The position numbers and the translations under genes were made by a program. A DNA stretch of 64,000 nt from Gammaproteobacteria bacterium (GTDB taxonomy: Bacteria > Pseudomonadota > Gammaproteobacteria > Steroidobacterales > Steroidobacteraceae), in the NCBI GenBank assembly GCA_004297335.1, contig SCUD01000058.1, forward strand, positions 23,092 through 87,091. The letters are read 5' to 3'. The notes beneath the pieces were generated by a model. The model was not told the origin of the DNA and searched no databases. It saw only the letters and a list, made by a program, of their open reading frames with translations. This document shows, piece after piece, positions 47,892-56,825 of this stretch (the first letter of the stretch is position 1; each line of letters opens with the position of its first letter).

Positions 47892-48743
47892 TCAGGAGTC
47901 CTGCGGATCGAGCGCGTCGCGCAGGCCATCGCCGACGAAATTGCAGCAGAACACTAGCAGCACCAGGCAGCCGCCGGGCACGATGAGCAGCCACGGTGCC
48001 GTCTCCATCTCGGCTGCACCGTCGGCGATCAGGTTGCCGAGGCTCGCCAGTGGCTGCTGGATCCCGATGCCGAGGAAGCTCAGGAAGCTCTCCACCAGGA
48101 TCACCTGCGGTATCAGCAGCGTCGCATAGACGATCACCGGCCCGAGCAGGTTGGGAACGATGTGGCGGGCGATGATCCGCGCGGTGGTCGCGCCGCCGAC
48201 CACCGCGGCCGCGACGAACTCGCGCTCCCGCAGCACGAGCGCCTGGCCGCGCACGATACGGGCCGTGGTCAGCCAGCCGAAGGCCGCGATCGCGACCAGC
48301 AGCGTTGCGGGGCTGCGGCCGAGGGCCACCGTCACGATGATCACGAAGAAGACCTGTGGCAGCGCATAGAGCACGTCGACGATCCGCATCATCACCGCGT
48401 CAGTGCGTCCGCGCAGATAGCCGGCGACCGCGCCCCAGGTCACGCCGAGCAGCAGGCTGACGAGCGTAGCCGCCAGCGCGATCGCCAGCGACACCCGCAG
48501 GCCATGCAGTGTGCGCACCAGCAGGTCACGACCGAGCCGGTCGGTGCCGAGCCAGTGCCCCGGAGCCGCGAACGGTGCCGCCGCCACATGCTCCCAGTCG
48601 AGCTGCACCTGGTCGTGCCCGAGCAGCGCGGGCCCCACTGCGGCGAGGATCCCGAGCAGCAGCAGCAGCGCGAGACAGCCCATCGCCAGGCGGTTGGTGG
48701 CGAAGCGCCGCAGCGCGGCCCGGCCAGGCCCTGGATCAGTCAC
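47892..48743 (-). CDS. peptide ABC transporter permease, OppC/DppC type
   Basis: This inner-membrane permease has 283 residues. An N-terminal helix (AMGCLALLLLLGILAAVGPALLG) precedes HWLGTDRLGRDLLVRTLHGLRVSLAIALAATLVSLLLG, the family entry motif. The EAA-type cytoplasmic loop is EFVAAAVVGGATTARIIARHIVPNLLGPVIV, and GDGLRDALDPQDS ends the protein, the standard C-terminus of DppC/OppC. The GTG at 48743 overlaps the OppB-type stop (GTGA). Confidence 0.95.
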   Translation of the reverse strand: MTDPGPGRAALRRFATNRLAMGCLALLLLLGILAAVGPALLGHDQVQLDWEHVAAAPFAAPGHWLGTDRLGRDLLVRTLHGLRVSLAIALAATLVSLLLGVTWGAVAGYLRGRTDAVMMRIVDVLYALPQVFFVIIVTVALGRSPATLLVAIAAFGWLTTARIVRGQALVLREREFVAAAVVGGATTARIIARHIVPNLLGPVIVYATLLIPQVILVESFLSFLGIGIQQPLASLGNLIADGAAEMETAPWLLIVPGGCLVLLVFCCNFVGDGLRDALDPQDS

Positions 48744-49669
48744 CGCGCCCCCCGGCGGATGCGCGGATCGAGCCAGGTACAAGCCAGGTCGGCCGCCAGA
48801 TTGAGGGTGATCATCAACGCCGCGTAGACGATCACCATGCCCATCACCAGCGTGTAGTCGCGATTCAGCGCGCCCTCGACCAGGTATCGACCCATGCCGG
48901 GCAGCCCGAACAGGGTCTCGACGACGAGAGATCCGGACAGGAGCGCCGCGATCGCCGGACCGAGATAGCTGACCACCGGCACCAGCGCAGCGGGCAGCGC
49001 GTGCGCCAGCACGATGCGGCGTTCCGGCAGGCCTCGGGCCCGCGCGGCACGGATCCAGGGCGCACGCAATACTTCGAGCAGACTGCCCCGGCAGAGTCGG
49101 GAGAGCTGGGCGGCGACCGGCAGCGCGAGCGCCACGACCGGCAGGATCAGGTCGCGGTAACGTCCGGACTCCCAGCCCGCGACCGGCAGCCAGCCGAGGC
49201 GGATCCCGAACCCGAGCACGAGCAGCGGGGCAATGACGAAGACCGGTACTGCGATCCCCGCCGCTGCCACCGCCATGATGGCGCGGTCCGGCCAGCGATC
49301 CCGGCGCAATGCGGCCCACGCCCCTGCCGGCAGCCCGACCAGCAGCGCGACGAGCAAGGCCGAGCCACCGAGCACGAGACTCACCGGCAGGCCGCCCCGG
49401 ATCAGTTCGGTGACCGTGAAGTCGCGAAATTTGAACGAGGGGCCGAAATCACCGCGCGCCAGCCCGGCCAGGTAGCGTCCGAACTGCACTGGCAGCGGCC
49501 GGTCCAGTCCATACGCCGCCTCGAGGTTGGCGCGAATTTCCGCTGGCAGCGCCTGCTCCTCGTCGAAGGGGCCACCCGGGGCCAGGCGCGTCATCAGGAA
49601 GGCAATCGCGATGATGGCCGCCAGCGTCGGGATCGCCCCCAGCAGGCGCCGCAGCAACAGCGCCGTCAT
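48740..49669 (-). CDS. peptide ABC transporter permease, OppB/DppB type
   Basis: This is the first gene of the nine-gene minus-strand operon. The 309-residue protein has the usual start LLRRLLGAIPTLAAIIAIAFLMTRLAPGGPFDEE, then YGLDRPLPVQFGRYLAGLARGDFGPSF, which is strongly characteristic. The loop is PWIRAARARGLPERRIVLAHALPAALVPVVSYLG, and LSGSLVVETLFGLPGMGRYLVEGALNRDYTLVMG follows. The track starts at a GTG 4 codons earlier; I prefer the ATG at 49669. Neither choice has a clear ribosome site. No substrate-binding protein gene is in the window, so the substrate is unknown. Confidence 0.95.
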   Translation of the reverse strand: MTALLLRRLLGAIPTLAAIIAIAFLMTRLAPGGPFDEEQALPAEIRANLEAAYGLDRPLPVQFGRYLAGLARGDFGPSFKFRDFTVTELIRGGLPVSLVLGGSALLVALLVGLPAGAWAALRRDRWPDRAIMAVAAAGIAVPVFVIAPLLVLGFGIRLGWLPVAGWESGRYRDLILPVVALALPVAAQLSRLCRGSLLEVLRAPWIRAARARGLPERRIVLAHALPAALVPVVSYLGPAIAALLSGSLVVETLFGLPGMGRYLVEGALNRDYTLVMGMVIVYAALMITLNLAADLACTWLDPRIRRGAR

Positions 49670-49844
49670 CGCCCGGGGCACTCTTGGGTGAAATCACGGG
49701 GAAAACCATCCATAACGGCACAACTATAAGCTGAATCACTGCCCCGGCCACGACCCCGTCCGCGACTGCGAATGGATGGCGAGTTTCGCTGCCGCAGATG
49801 GTAGGATGCGCGCTTTCCGCCAGCCATGAGGGACATTGGGGCGC
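49670..49844. promoter_or_regulatory. divergent intergenic region, oppB-like / etfB
   Basis: This 175-nt gap must hold promoters for both the oppB-recO-nagZ operon and etfBA. An A/T-richer patch at about 49690-49735 contains TATAAG-like sequence, and TAGGAT occurs near 49802. I cannot assign -35/-10 pairs with confidence and see no operator repeats. Confidence 0.35.
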
Positions 49845-50597
49845 ATGCGCAAGGTACTGGTCGGCATCAAGCGGGTCATCGATTACAACGTGCGGGTCCG
49901 GGTACGCCCGGACGGCAGCGGGGTCGTGACCGACGGCGTCAAGATGAGCATCAATCCCTTCGACGAGATCGCGCTCGAGGAGGCGCTGCGCATCCGCGAG
50001 CGTGGTGCCGCGGATGAGGTCATCGCCGCCAGCATCGGCCCGGATGACGCCCAGCAGCAGCTGCGCACAGCGCTCGCGATGGGGGCCGACCGGGCCATCC
50101 TGGTGCGCGCCGACGGCGCCATCCCGTCGATGATCGCGGCGCGTGCGCTGCACGCGCTGGTCGAGCGGGAACAACCCCTGTTCGTGATCCTCGGCAAGCA
50201 GGCCATCGACGACGACAGCGGCCAGACCGGGCAATTGCTGGCCGGACTGTGGGACCGGCCGCAGGCGACGTTTGCGTCGAAGATCGAGCTCGAAGGCAAC
50301 AGTGCCCGCGTCACGCGCGAAGTCGATGCCGGGCTCGAGGTGATCGAGGTCGACCTGCCGGCGGTCTTCACGACGGACCTGCGCCTCAACGAACCGCGCT
50401 ACGTCAAGCTGCCCGATATCATGAAGGCGAAGAAGAAGCCCCTCGACGTGACCGACCTGGCTGCGCTCGGCGTCACTGCCGCCGCGCAGCTGCGCGTGGT
50501 CCGGCTGGATCCGCCGGCTCAGCGCCAGAAGGGGGTCGTCGTCAAGGATGCGGCCGAACTGGTCGCCGCGCTGAGGCAGAAGGGACTGTTGCAATGA
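49845..50597 (+). CDS. etfB: electron transfer flavoprotein subunit beta
   Basis: EtfB with EtfA carries electrons from acyl-CoA and other dehydrogenases to the quinone pool. The 250-residue protein starts MRKVLVGIKRVIDYNVRVRV. Family stretches include VKMSINPFDEIALEEALRI, FVILGKQAIDDDSGQTGQLLAGLWDRPQATFAS and the recognition-loop-like NEPRYVKLPDIMKAKKKPLD. The ATG at 49845 lies three codons inside the tracked ORF. Its stop overlaps the etfA start (ATGA). Confidence 0.97.
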   Translation: MRKVLVGIKRVIDYNVRVRVRPDGSGVVTDGVKMSINPFDEIALEEALRIRERGAADEVIAASIGPDDAQQQLRTALAMGADRAILVRADGAIPSMIAARALHALVEREQPLFVILGKQAIDDDSGQTGQLLAGLWDRPQATFASKIELEGNSARVTREVDAGLEVIEVDLPAVFTTDLRLNEPRYVKLPDIMKAKKKPLDVTDLAALGVTAAAQLRVVRLDPPAQRQKGVVVKDAAELVAALRQKGLLQ

Positions 50598-51532
50598 ATC
50601 AGGTACTGGTCGTCGCCGAGCACTCGGGCGGCAAGCTGAATCTGGCCATCGCCAAGTGCGTGAGCTGCGCCGCCGCAGTTCCGGATGCCGAGGTGGTGGT
50701 ACTGGTGCTCGCCGCGGATGGCAGCGCCGTCGCGGCGCAGGCCGCCGCCATCACCGGCGTGAAACGCGTTCTGCTCGCAGAGCATCCCGCCAGCGAGCCG
50801 GCGCTCGCCGCGGTGCTCGCGCCGCAGGTCGCGAAGCTTGCGGCCGATGCCAGCCATGTCTTCGGCCCCTCGACCACCTTCGGCAAGGACCTGATGCCGC
50901 GCGTCGCGGCGCTGCTCGATGCCCAGCAGATCAGCGACGTCATGGCGGTCGAGACCGCCAACCGCTTTCGCCGCCCCTGCTATGCCGGCAACGCGATCGC
51001 CACGGTCGAGGTCGACGCCGGGTGCCGGGTCGTTGCGACGGTACGGGTGGCGTCCTGGCAGGCGGCCGGTTCCGGCGGCAGCGCGCCGATCGAGCGGATC
51101 TCCGTCGATACGCCTCTGCCGACGCATACGCGATTCGTGTCGGTGTCGGCCGGCCGCAGCGACCGGCCGGACCTGCAGACGGCCGCACGGGTCGTATCCG
51201 GTGGCCGCGCACTCGGCAGCGCCGACAACTTCGCCCTGATCCAGCGCTTCGCGGACCGCATTGGCGCCGCCGTTGGTGCCTCGCGGGCCGCAGTCGATGC
51301 GGGTTATGCTCCGAACGAGCTGCAGGTCGGGCAGACTGGCAAGATCATCGCGCCGGAACTGTACATCGCGGTCGGCATCAGTGGCGCGATCCAGCACCTG
51401 ACGGGCATCAAGGACGCACGCACGATCGTCGCGATCAACAAGGATCCGGAGGCGCCGATCTTCGAGGTCGCCGATCTCGGGCTGGTCGGCGACCTGTTCA
51501 AGCTCGTCCCGGAGATCGAGAGCCAGCTGTAA
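50594..51532 (+). CDS. etfA: electron transfer flavoprotein subunit alpha
   Basis: EtfA binds the FAD of the electron-transfer flavoprotein. The 312-residue protein has the N-terminal half [18 protein letters not shown] and [28 protein letters not shown], then [15 protein letters not shown]. The C-terminal FAD domain contains [59 protein letters not shown] and [22 protein letters not shown]. The tracked ORF adds 115 spurious codons; the ATG at 50594 is coupled to etfB. It converges on the peroxiredoxin gene 9 nt downstream. Confidence 0.97.
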   Translation: MNQVLVVAEHSGGKLNLAIAKCVSCAAAVPDAEVVVLVLAADGSAVAAQAAAITGVKRVLLAEHPASEPALAAVLAPQVAKLAADASHVFGPSTTFGKDLMPRVAALLDAQQISDVMAVETANRFRRPCYAGNAIATVEVDAGCRVVATVRVASWQAAGSGGSAPIERISVDTPLPTHTRFVSVSAGRSDRPDLQTAARVVSGGRALGSADNFALIQRFADRIGAAVGASRAAVDAGYAPNELQVGQTGKIIAPELYIAVGISGAIQHLTGIKDARTIVAINKDPEAPIFEVADLGLVGDLFKLVPEIESQL

Positions 51533-51541
51533 CGCCGGCTC

Positions 51542-52033
51542 CTACGAGCTGGCGAGCTTGGCGAGTACGGCCTCCGCACTCGAGACCCCGAACTCGCCCG
51601 GTGGCTCGACCCACAGCGAACGGACGACACCGTCCTCGATGACCATCGCGAAGCGCTGGCTGCGCACGCCCATGCCGAAGCCACGGGCGTCGAGCTCGAG
51701 GCCCAGCGCGCGCGCGTAATCGCCGTTGCCATCAGCGGCCATCACGACGTCTGAGCCGGCACCAGCGGCCTTGCCCCAGGCGTTCATCACGAACACGTCA
51801 TTCACGGCCAGGCAGACGATGCGCCCGACGCCGCGGGCACGCAGCGCCGCGGCCTGCTGGATGTAGCCCGGCAGGTGCTTCGCACTGCAGGTCGGGGTGA
51901 AGGCGCCCGGCACCGAAAAGAGCACGACGCGCCCGGTCCCGAGGAGCTCGGCAGCCGCGACGTTCGCGGGCCCCTCATCGGACATGAGCTTGAGTGTCCC
52001 AGGCGGAATCCGGTCACCGACTTTGATGGTCAT
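51542..52033 (-). CDS. peroxiredoxin, Prx5/AhpE-like
   Basis: This is a thiol peroxidase of the peroxiredoxin 5 group. The 163-residue protein has [15 protein letters not shown] and [24 protein letters not shown], in which PGAFTPTCS carries the peroxidatic Cys with its Thr partner. [16 protein letters not shown] and [21 protein letters not shown] follow. The Arg that completes the active site is probably in [14 protein letters not shown]. No glutaredoxin domain is fused. The ATG at 52033 is 11 codons inside the tracked ORF. It sits immediately after the second TPR gene on the same strand and converges on etfA. Confidence 0.94.
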   Translation of the reverse strand: MTIKVGDRIPPGTLKLMSDEGPANVAAAELLGTGRVVLFSVPGAFTPTCSAKHLPGYIQQAAALRARGVGRIVCLAVNDVFVMNAWGKAAGAGSDVVMAADGNGDYARALGLELDARGFGMGVRSQRFAMVIEDGVVRSLWVEPPGEFGVSSAEAVLAKLASS

Positions 52034-52044
52034 GCTTGCTGTCC

Positions 52045-53295
52045 TCAGGTGGCGACCGTGGTCCACAGATCAGCGACGCCCTTCATCTGGGCGTTGGCAG
52101 TACCTGCCGCCTTGAAGGCATCGCGGGCCTCGGTGCCCTTGCGGGTCTCGACCAGGGCAATGCCGAGCAGCATGTGCAGGTCGTCCATGCGCCGCACGCG
52201 GCCCTTGTCCACCCCGCGGCGCGCGGCCTCGGTGACCTTCGGGAAGTTCCGCAGCGTGAAATAGACGGTCGCCAGCCGGGCCTCGGCATCGCCGCTCGCC
52301 ATCGCGATGGCTTCGCGCTCCTGCTGGGGCACTGCCGATTTCAGCTTCTCGACCTGGGCCTTCGCGTCGGCCAGCAGGCGGTTGTTGCGGTCATCGCGCT
52401 TGATCGCACCGCTGCTCATGCCCTTCTCGATCATCGCCACCGCCTCACCGGGGCTCGACAGGTCGAGCGCAGCCTCGGCGTAGTGGATGAAATGATCGCC
52501 GGCGAGCAGGCTGCGGGCAGCCCCGAGCCGGTACAGGTTGATCATCACCACCGCATCGCCCTTGGAGTCCCGCTGGTAGGCATTGACGAGCTGGTCGAAG
52601 ACGCTGGTCTTGGGCGCCACTGCCATCAGGCGGTGCAGCGTCGCCATCCGCCTGGGTTCGTCCTGCAGCTCGAAATACGCCTTGTTCAGCATCTCGAGCA
52701 GCGGCCCGATCGTGCGTGCCGGCTTGCCGGCCTTCTCGGCCGCGGTCACGGCCCGGTCGAGGGTGGTGGCAGCCGCGCGATAGTCGCGCACCTGGAACTG
52801 CGAGTTGCCGAGCAGGATCAGGTCGTCAGCCGTCGACGATCCCGCTGCAGTCGCCAGGCGCTGGAGCGCATCGATGGCGCCACGGTAATCCGACAGCGCG
52901 TAGTGCGACGTGGCCTTCAGGCGCAGCTTTGCCACCAGGTCCCGTCCGCTGACGCGACCGGTGGCGATGCGCTCATCGACGGTCTTGATGACCAGCCGGT
53001 GATCCTTGGTATTGCTCGCCGCCCAGATCAGCAGCTCATTGACGCCCTGTTCCTCCTGCGGCTGCAGCGGCCCGCGCGCCTTGGCTTCCTGCAGCACGCG
53101 GATCGCCTCGCGGAAATCGCCCTTCTTGCCCGCAGCCTGCGCCGCGGCGGCCTTGTCGGCGATCTCCTTGCGCCAGCCACCCGCCTGCTGGTCGGCAACA
53201 GCCACCGCCGGAATCCCGGCCGCGATCACCCCGGCCAGCGGCAGGGCCAGCATCGCCAGCAGCGTACCCGTCCCGAGTCCCGGTATTTTCCACAT
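52045..53295 (-). CDS. exported TPR protein (second of a pair) in a TonB operon
   Basis: The 416-residue protein begins with a membrane or signal segment (GTGTLLAMLALPLAGVIAAGIPAVAVA). Degenerate tetratricopeptide-like helices follow: KKGDFREAIRVLQEAKA, LSDYRGAIDALQRLATAAG, VRDYRAAATTLDRAVTAAEKAG and VYFTLRNFPKVTEAARRGVDKG. A paralogue of the preceding gene, it shares PGEAV and the pattern VRRMDDLHMLLGIAL versus VARVDDAQLLLGAAL. It is periplasmic by inference. The start overlaps the preceding stop (TGATG). TPR proteins accompany some TonB2-type systems, so a role in TonB assembly or regulation is plausible but not shown. Confidence 0.85.
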   Translation of the reverse strand: MWKIPGLGTGTLLAMLALPLAGVIAAGIPAVAVADQQAGGWRKEIADKAAAAQAAGKKGDFREAIRVLQEAKARGPLQPQEEQGVNELLIWAASNTKDHRLVIKTVDERIATGRVSGRDLVAKLRLKATSHYALSDYRGAIDALQRLATAAGSSTADDLILLGNSQFQVRDYRAAATTLDRAVTAAEKAGKPARTIGPLLEMLNKAYFELQDEPRRMATLHRLMAVAPKTSVFDQLVNAYQRDSKGDAVVMINLYRLGAARSLLAGDHFIHYAEAALDLSSPGEAVAMIEKGMSSGAIKRDDRNNRLLADAKAQVEKLKSAVPQQEREAIAMASGDAEARLATVYFTLRNFPKVTEAARRGVDKGRVRRMDDLHMLLGIALVETRKGTEARDAFKAAGTANAQMKGVADLWTTVAT

Positions 53296-54620
53296 CAGCT
53301 TGCACTCCTGCTTTCGTCCACCGCAGCGGCCGGCTCCACCCGACCCAGCCGCGCCAGCCATAAACCAGCGATTCGTCCCAGCAGCGAGCCGCTGCCGGCT
53401 GCCGCCGCCGCCTCAAAGGCCGCACGCGCCTCGTCGGTGCGACCCAGCTCGAGCAGCGCCGCACCCAGCAGCAGCTGGGCGTCATCCACGCGCGCGACAC
53501 CGCCGCGAGTGAGGCCACTGCGTACCAGCTCCACGGTCCTGGCGTAGTCGCCCTTGCTGAAGTACCCCAGGCCCACCTTGACCTCGACCTCACCCTTGGC
53601 ACTCTTCGCCGCCGCGGCGGCGTCGGCAGCCAGGTTCCGGCTGTCCGCAGCCAGCGCGGCCCGGGCCTCCTGCAGCGCGGCCTGGTTGCTGCCGGCATCC
53701 GGGACGATCTCCTCGCGCATGCCCCGCTCGAGCGCCCGGACGGCCTCGCCGGGGCTGCCCATCACCAGGGCCACGTCCGCGTAGGCGAGATAACTGCCGA
53801 CGGTCCCGAGGCCACCCAGCGGATCACTGACGGCCACACGAAAGGCATTGAGCATCACGACCTTGTCGTCGCCGCTCCGGGCCCGATACAGGGCGACCAC
53901 GCGGCTGTAATAGTCCCGGCTGGGATACTCCGCCACCAGCGCCTCGAGGTTCGCCAGGCGATCGTCATCGCGCTTCAGCTCCACCAGGCAGCGGTCACGC
54001 AACTGGAACCAGAGCTCGTCCGGGCGCTTTCCAGCCCGCCGGGTATTGTCGATGACCCGCACCAGCCAGCGGTCAGCGTCCTCGCAGCGATTGTTCTGCA
54101 GATACAGACGAGCGAGCGTCTCGATCTCCTTGGCCTCGGCGTCCGGAGTGGCATCGATGAAGGCCTGGTAGTGTTCGAGGGCCTTCACGTTGTCTTTCTT
54201 TGAGTTGTACCAGGCGGCGAGCTGCTGGTGCAGCGCACCCACCTGCTCCGGCGCAGCAAAGCCATCCGCCAGGAAGCGCTCGAACCCGGCCATCAGCCCC
54301 TCGGTGTCCCCCGTGGCCTGCAGCGCCTGCAGTTTCCAGCCGGACAGCACCTTGCGATCATCCAGGTTCAGGGTCGGGATCGCCTCGATCTCCGGCAATG
54401 CCGCGAGGACCTCGGGCCACTTCTTGTCGTTGACCAGCTTCTGGACCGGGACCGCCTTCTTGACGAATTCCTTGCTGAACTGCTGCTGCGGCTCCGTCGG
54501 CGCTTCCTTGGCGGCACGCTCCCGCGCCGCCATCGCCGGGAGCGGTCCAGCCATCGCGAGGACCAGCAACCCGGTCAGTGCAGCCCTGGTCCAATCAGCC
54601 ATCGATGCCCTGTGTTTCAT
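53295..54620 (-). CDS. exported TPR protein (first of a pair) in a TonB operon
   Basis: The 441-residue protein has a signal peptide (RAALTGLLVLAMAGPLPAMAA) and GGAGAGG 5 nt before the chosen ATG at 54620, six codons inside the tracked start. After a charged stretch the protein is mostly TPR-like helices: NSKKDNVKALEHYQAFIDATP, LARLYLQNNRCEDADRWLVRVID, YFSKGDYARTVELVRSGLTRGG and LLELGRTDEARAAFEAAAAAG. It follows exbD by about 167 nt, which contains a weak terminator-like hairpin. It is probably periplasmic or inner-membrane anchored. No enzymatic motif is visible. Confidence 0.86.
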   Translation of the reverse strand: MKHRASMADWTRAALTGLLVLAMAGPLPAMAARERAAKEAPTEPQQQFSKEFVKKAVPVQKLVNDKKWPEVLAALPEIEAIPTLNLDDRKVLSGWKLQALQATGDTEGLMAGFERFLADGFAAPEQVGALHQQLAAWYNSKKDNVKALEHYQAFIDATPDAEAKEIETLARLYLQNNRCEDADRWLVRVIDNTRRAGKRPDELWFQLRDRCLVELKRDDDRLANLEALVAEYPSRDYYSRVVALYRARSGDDKVVMLNAFRVAVSDPLGGLGTVGSYLAYADVALVMGSPGEAVRALERGMREEIVPDAGSNQAALQEARAALAADSRNLAADAAAAAKSAKGEVEVKVGLGYFSKGDYARTVELVRSGLTRGGVARVDDAQLLLGAALLELGRTDEARAAFEAAAAAGSGSLLGRIAGLWLARLGRVEPAAAVDESRSAS

Positions 54621-54733
54621 GAATCCCTCTCCAGTCACTTCATGGACTGCGGCGCTGCCACCGGGTTCCAGGCCAGCAAAAACAATTCCTTATTCAGCAA
54701 CTGTTCAGCTTCGGTTCCCTGCACAACAAAGGA

Positions 54734-54758
54734 GCGGGGCCCGCGTCGCGAGCCCCGC
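54734..54758 (-). terminator. candidate hairpin between exbD and the TPR genes
   Basis: On the minus strand GCGGGGC and GCCCCGC pair around TCGCGACGCGG, followed by TCCTTTGTTG. The T tract is interrupted, so I read it as a possible partial terminator that would reduce TPR gene expression relative to tonB-exbBD. Confidence 0.4.
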
Positions 54759-54787
54759 CCCGGTTCGTGCCCTGCAGGTTCCCCGCC

Positions 54788-55204
54788 TCACTTGCCGAGC
54801 GGCGGCTCCGCGATGAAGCCGACCTTGCGCATCCCGCCATGCTGCAGGTCGGCCAGCGTATCGGCGATGTACTCATAGCGCGCCCGCACGTCGGCCCGGA
54901 TGTGCACCTCCGGCTGCGGATCCTTGACTGCCTCCTGCAGCACCTGGCTGATCAGGTCCCGCCGGGCGATGTTGGTATCGTTCCAGTAGATCGAGCCGTC
55001 GAAGTCAATCGAGAGATTGATGTTCTCCGGAGTGGTCACCGTCGGCTCGTTGAACTGCTTCGGGAGGTCGATCTTCACGGCCTGGGTCATGACCGGGACC
55101 GTGATGATCATGATGATCAGCAGCACGAGCATGACGTCCACGAGTGGAATCACGTTCGGATCGACCATCGGATCCTCGCTGGCACCGGTAACCGAGACGG
55201 CCAT
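54788..55204 (-). CDS. exbD: TonB-system energizer protein ExbD
   Basis: This is the second ExbD in the window and a true partner of TonB. The 138-residue protein has DPNVIPLVDVMLVLLIIMIITVPVMTQ, with the conserved Asp in the single membrane helix. A periplasmic domain carries INLSIDFDGSIYWNDTNI and VHIRADVRARYEYIADTLADLQHGGMRKVGFI. It follows exbB by 3 nt. It differs from the first ExbD mainly in the periplasmic part. Confidence 0.96.
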   Translation of the reverse strand: MAVSVTGASEDPMVDPNVIPLVDVMLVLLIIMIITVPVMTQAVKIDLPKQFNEPTVTTPENINLSIDFDGSIYWNDTNIARRDLISQVLQEAVKDPQPEVHIRADVRARYEYIADTLADLQHGGMRKVGFIAEPPLGK

Positions 55205-55207
55205 GGC

Positions 55208-55912
55208 TCACTTCCCCTGGACGCGGGAACCAGCAACGAGGGCCGACTCGACGTCGTGCGCGAAATAATTCGCGCGCTCCATGATCGACTTGTTGACCCG
55301 CAACAGGCCGTTGAAGCCCAGCACCGCCGGCACCGCGACCGCGAGACCGAGGGCCGTCATGATCAGGGCCTCACCGATCGGGCCGGCCACCTTGTCGAGC
55401 GAGGCCTGACCGGCGATCGAGATGCTGATCAGCGCGTGGTAGATGCCCCACACCGTGCCGAACAGCCCGACGAATGGCGCCGTGGAGCCCACCGAGGCCA
55501 GCACCACCATGCCCTGCTGCAGGCTCGACTGCAGCATGTCGGTGCGCCGGTTGATATGCGTCGTGACCCAGTCCGCGAGGTCGATGTTGCTCGACACGTC
55601 CCGCGAGGTGCTCTTGCGGTGATGCTCGGCGGCCTGCAACCCGTCCTGGACGATGTCGCGGAAGGGATTGACCTTGCCCTTGAGCTTGGCAATGCCGTCC
55701 TGCATCGAACTGGCCGACCAGAAGTTCTTCTCGGCCTCGGTCGCGACCTTCTTCAGTGCGCGCTGGTCCAGCCACTTCGTGATCATCACCATCCACGACC
55801 ACAGCGACATCGCGATCAGGATGACGAACACGCCCTTGCCCACATAGTCGCTCTGGGCCCAGAGCCCGCCGACGCCATATGGGTTCTCGGTCATACCGGT
55901 TTCAGCTGCCAT
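55208..55912 (-). CDS. exbB: TonB-system energizer protein ExbB
   Basis: This is the channel protein for TonB energisation. The 234-residue protein has a first helix (GVFVILIAMSLWSWMVMITKW), a cytoplasmic domain and MVVLASVGSTAPFVGLFGTVWGIYHAL. The last helix pair region is GPIGEALIMTALGLAVAVPAVLGFNGLL. Thr and Pro residues of the proton path (SVGSTAPFVGLFGTVWG) are conserved. It lies 57 nt after tonB. Confidence 0.96.
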   Translation of the reverse strand: MAAETGMTENPYGVGGLWAQSDYVGKGVFVILIAMSLWSWMVMITKWLDQRALKKVATEAEKNFWSASSMQDGIAKLKGKVNPFRDIVQDGLQAAEHHRKSTSRDVSSNIDLADWVTTHINRRTDMLQSSLQQGMVVLASVGSTAPFVGLFGTVWGIYHALISISIAGQASLDKVAGPIGEALIMTALGLAVAVPAVLGFNGLLRVNKSIMERANYFAHDVESALVAGSRVQGK

Positions 55913-55969
55913 TCTCGACTTCCTCTAACGGTTGTTTGTCTCGCGGTCCTGGTTCCCAACGCTGCCGGA

Positions 55970-56608
55970 TCACGACTCCAGCTTGAACACGATCGGCAAT
56001 ACGGCCTGCGCCTCGACCGGCTGGCCATCGCGCCGGCCAGGGTTGAAGGTAAGCCTGCGGATCACGCACTCCGCCGCGGCATCCAGACGCTCGAAGCCGC
56101 TGCTCTGCGTCACACTCATGGCCCCCGCCTTGCCGGCGGCGTCGATCGTGATCGAGACGACCACGCGGCCTTCCTCATTGAGGCGCCGCGACGCGGATGG
56201 GTAGCACGCATTGATGGCCGCGGCGATGCGGTCGCCACGGGCGCGCAGCGTGGGGGCCGTGATCTGTACCGGCTTCGGTGGCGGCGGCGCCTGCACCCGC
56301 GGCGGCGGCGCCTCGGCCACGCGAGCCGTGATCGCCGAGCTCGGCCCTTCGAACACCGGCAGGTCGAGCAACGGCGGCGGCACCACTGGCGGCGGCACGT
56401 CGACCGGCGGCGGTGGCGGCGGCTCCTTCAGGTCTTCCGGCGGCGGCGGCGGCGGCGGCAGGTCGATGATGCCCAGGTCGTCGGCCAGCTGCAGCCCTTG
56501 GCGGGCCAGCCCGCTGACCAGCGCATAGTAGAATCCGATGTGCAGGACGACGATGCCGACAAGCACGGCTGTCCTGCGCGATCCGCCCGCGGAATACATG
56601 TTCGCCAT
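55970..56608 (-). CDS. tonB: TonB energy-transducing protein
   Basis: TonB spans the periplasm and opens outer-membrane TonB-dependent transporters. The 212-residue protein has an N-terminal anchor (TAVLVGIVVLHIGFYYALVSG) and long proline-rich linkers (DLPPPPPPPEDLKEPPPPPPVDVPPPVVPPPLLDLP, then APPPRVQAPPPPKP). The C-terminal TonB domain has CYPSASRRLNEEGRVVVSITIDAAGKAGAMSV, FERLDAAAECVIRRLTFNPGRRDGQP and AVLPIVFKLES. It is the first gene of tonB-exbB-exbD-TPR-TPR. No Fur box was recognisable upstream. Confidence 0.96.
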   Translation of the reverse strand: MANMYSAGGSRRTAVLVGIVVLHIGFYYALVSGLARQGLQLADDLGIIDLPPPPPPPEDLKEPPPPPPVDVPPPVVPPPLLDLPVFEGPSSAITARVAEAPPPRVQAPPPPKPVQITAPTLRARGDRIAAAINACYPSASRRLNEEGRVVVSITIDAAGKAGAMSVTQSSGFERLDAAAECVIRRLTFNPGRRDGQPVEAQAVLPIVFKLES

Positions 56609-56825
56609 ACCAGACCTTGCCCAGCCCCCCGTCCGTTGAACCGGTTCCGTTCTCAGGTAACCGGGCCGCCCGTCCTTGAATCAGCTACTGGCCCTCGCGC
56701 GGCGCCGGCCACCTTAGCGGCAGATCCGCATCACTGCAAGCACCTTTGCATCATATCGGTGCTGCTCCCGTCCGTAAAGCAAACGCGCGCTCCGGCAGCC
56801 CGGCAGGCGGCTGCGCAACCTCAGG
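56609..56825. promoter_or_regulatory. intergenic region upstream of tonB and ilvC
   Basis: There is no gene in this 217-nt stretch. A perfect 10-bp palindrome, GAACCGGTTC, lies at 56638-56647, 30 nt before the tonB start, where an operator would be expected; its binder is unknown. I see no other structure. The ilv-leu promoter and attenuator follow. Confidence 0.35.
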
